The notes below the pieces were generated by a model. It saw only the letters and a program-made list of their open reading frames with translations. It was not told the DNA's origin and made no database searches. Shown here in pieces: positions 6,770 through 7,183 of a DNA stretch of 7,183 bases. This stretch comes from Gammaproteobacteria bacterium (GTDB lineage: Bacteria > Pseudomonadota > Gammaproteobacteria > Arenicellales > JAHEKD01): NCBI GenBank assembly GCA_024638545.1, contig JAHEKD010000121.1, positions 1 through 7,183 on the forward strand, in the 5' to 3' direction. Both the position numbers and the translations under genes were made by a program. Each line of letters begins with the position of its first letter. The first letter of the stretch is position 1.

Positions 6770-7183
6770 GTGAAATTCATTATACTATTGTTGATAGCCT
6801 TCGGTGCTGCCGTTGGCTTTGCAGCCATTGCCAGAAATGCAAATGGATATGTACGAATTCACCTTGACCCTTACACCATTGAGGCAAATATATGGCTTTT
6901 TCTGTTTAGTGCCATCGCATTATTTATATTGATTTATCTTATTTTCCGAATGCTGAGTTGGTTATTCGGAACAAAAAAACGTGTCGGTAACTGGAAAAAA
7001 AGAAAGGATGAAATCGGTGCAGGCAAATCGATGCAAAAAGGCTACATCGATTTGATCGAGGGTAAATGGAACTCGGCTGAAAAAAGGCTGCTTGCAAAAG
7101 TCGATAAAAGCCCGGCACCTGTTTTAAACTATCTTGCCGCAGCGCATGCAGCACAGCAAAATGGTGAGCCAGGCAGGCGGGAT
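6770..7183 (+). CDS. hemY: HemY, membrane-bound TPR protein (partial, right edge)
   Basis: Only the first 138 residues are present; the frame is open to the last base of the window. The start is GTG, set 13 bases after the hemX stop behind a strong Shine-Dalgarno. Two membrane segments are visible: about 3-20 (FIILLLIAFGAAVGFAAI) and about 41-59 (IWLFLFSAIALFILIYLIF). A basic stretch follows (TKKRVGNWKKRKD, 68-80), then a helical region from about 86 that begins the tetratricopeptide repeats (GYIDLIEGKWNSAEKRLLA; NYLAAAHAAQQNGE). This is the standard HemY layout, and hemX-hemY adjacency is conserved in gamma- and betaproteobacteria. It is not the protoporphyrinogen oxidase that shares the name. 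Its role in tetrapyrrole synthesis is inferred mainly from linkage. Confidence 0.93.
   Translation, partial: MKFIILLLIAFGAAVGFAAIARNANGYVRIHLDPYTIEANIWLFLFSAIALFILIYLIFRMLSWLFGTKKRVGNWKKRKDEIGAGKSMQKGYIDLIEGKWNSAEKRLLAKVDKSPAPVLNYLAAAHAAQQNGEPGRRD

Noticed and set aside
1..7183. A novel defence, mobile or biosynthetic system
   Set aside because: Every substantial frame except the 70-base edge fragment belongs to a known housekeeping family. No integrase, transposase, direct-repeat array or foreign-looking region was seen.

Overview
The window holds ordinary core metabolism from what looks like a gammaproteobacterium of moderate GC content. The evidence is a separate, unfused hemC-hemD-hemX-hemY cluster running divergently from argH, with an LptM (YifL/LppL)-type lipoprotein immediately upstream of lysA. 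Pseudomonas and relatives have the same gene sets: argH and hemCD lie close together there, and the lipoprotein-lysA pair is conserved. No plasmid, phage, insertion sequence, CRISPR, tRNA or rRNA signal was seen. I found no previously undescribed biological system. The more unusual points are an enlarged HemX, a terminator-like hairpin facing the wrong way, and an unidentified partial gene at the left edge.

Left half, minus strand, read right to left: argH (argininosuccinate lyase, last step of arginine synthesis), then lptM (a 47-residue outer-membrane lipoprotein with its own good sigma70-like promoter), lysA (diaminopimelate decarboxylase, last step of lysine synthesis), and 7 bases further on the start of an unidentified reading frame that leaves the window. 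The lptM-lysA-(next gene) stretch reads as one transcription unit. argH may read through into it, because no terminator was seen between argH and lptM.

Middle: 126 bases separate the divergent argH and hemC starts. They hold a perfect TATAAT box in the hemC direction and two short perfect palindromes.

Right half, plus strand: hemC (hydroxymethylbilane synthase) overlaps hemD (uroporphyrinogen-III synthase). After a 99-base gap comes hemX (membrane-anchored HemX-family protein, 598 residues), then hemY (membrane-bound TPR protein, cut by the right edge). HemC and HemD carry out successive steps from porphobilinogen through hydroxymethylbilane to uroporphyrinogen III. HemX and HemY are co-inherited membrane proteins whose precise roles are not settled. 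The hemD-hemX gap contains a possible internal promoter and a hairpin that would terminate only minus-strand transcripts.

No gene-free stretch exceeds 300 bases.
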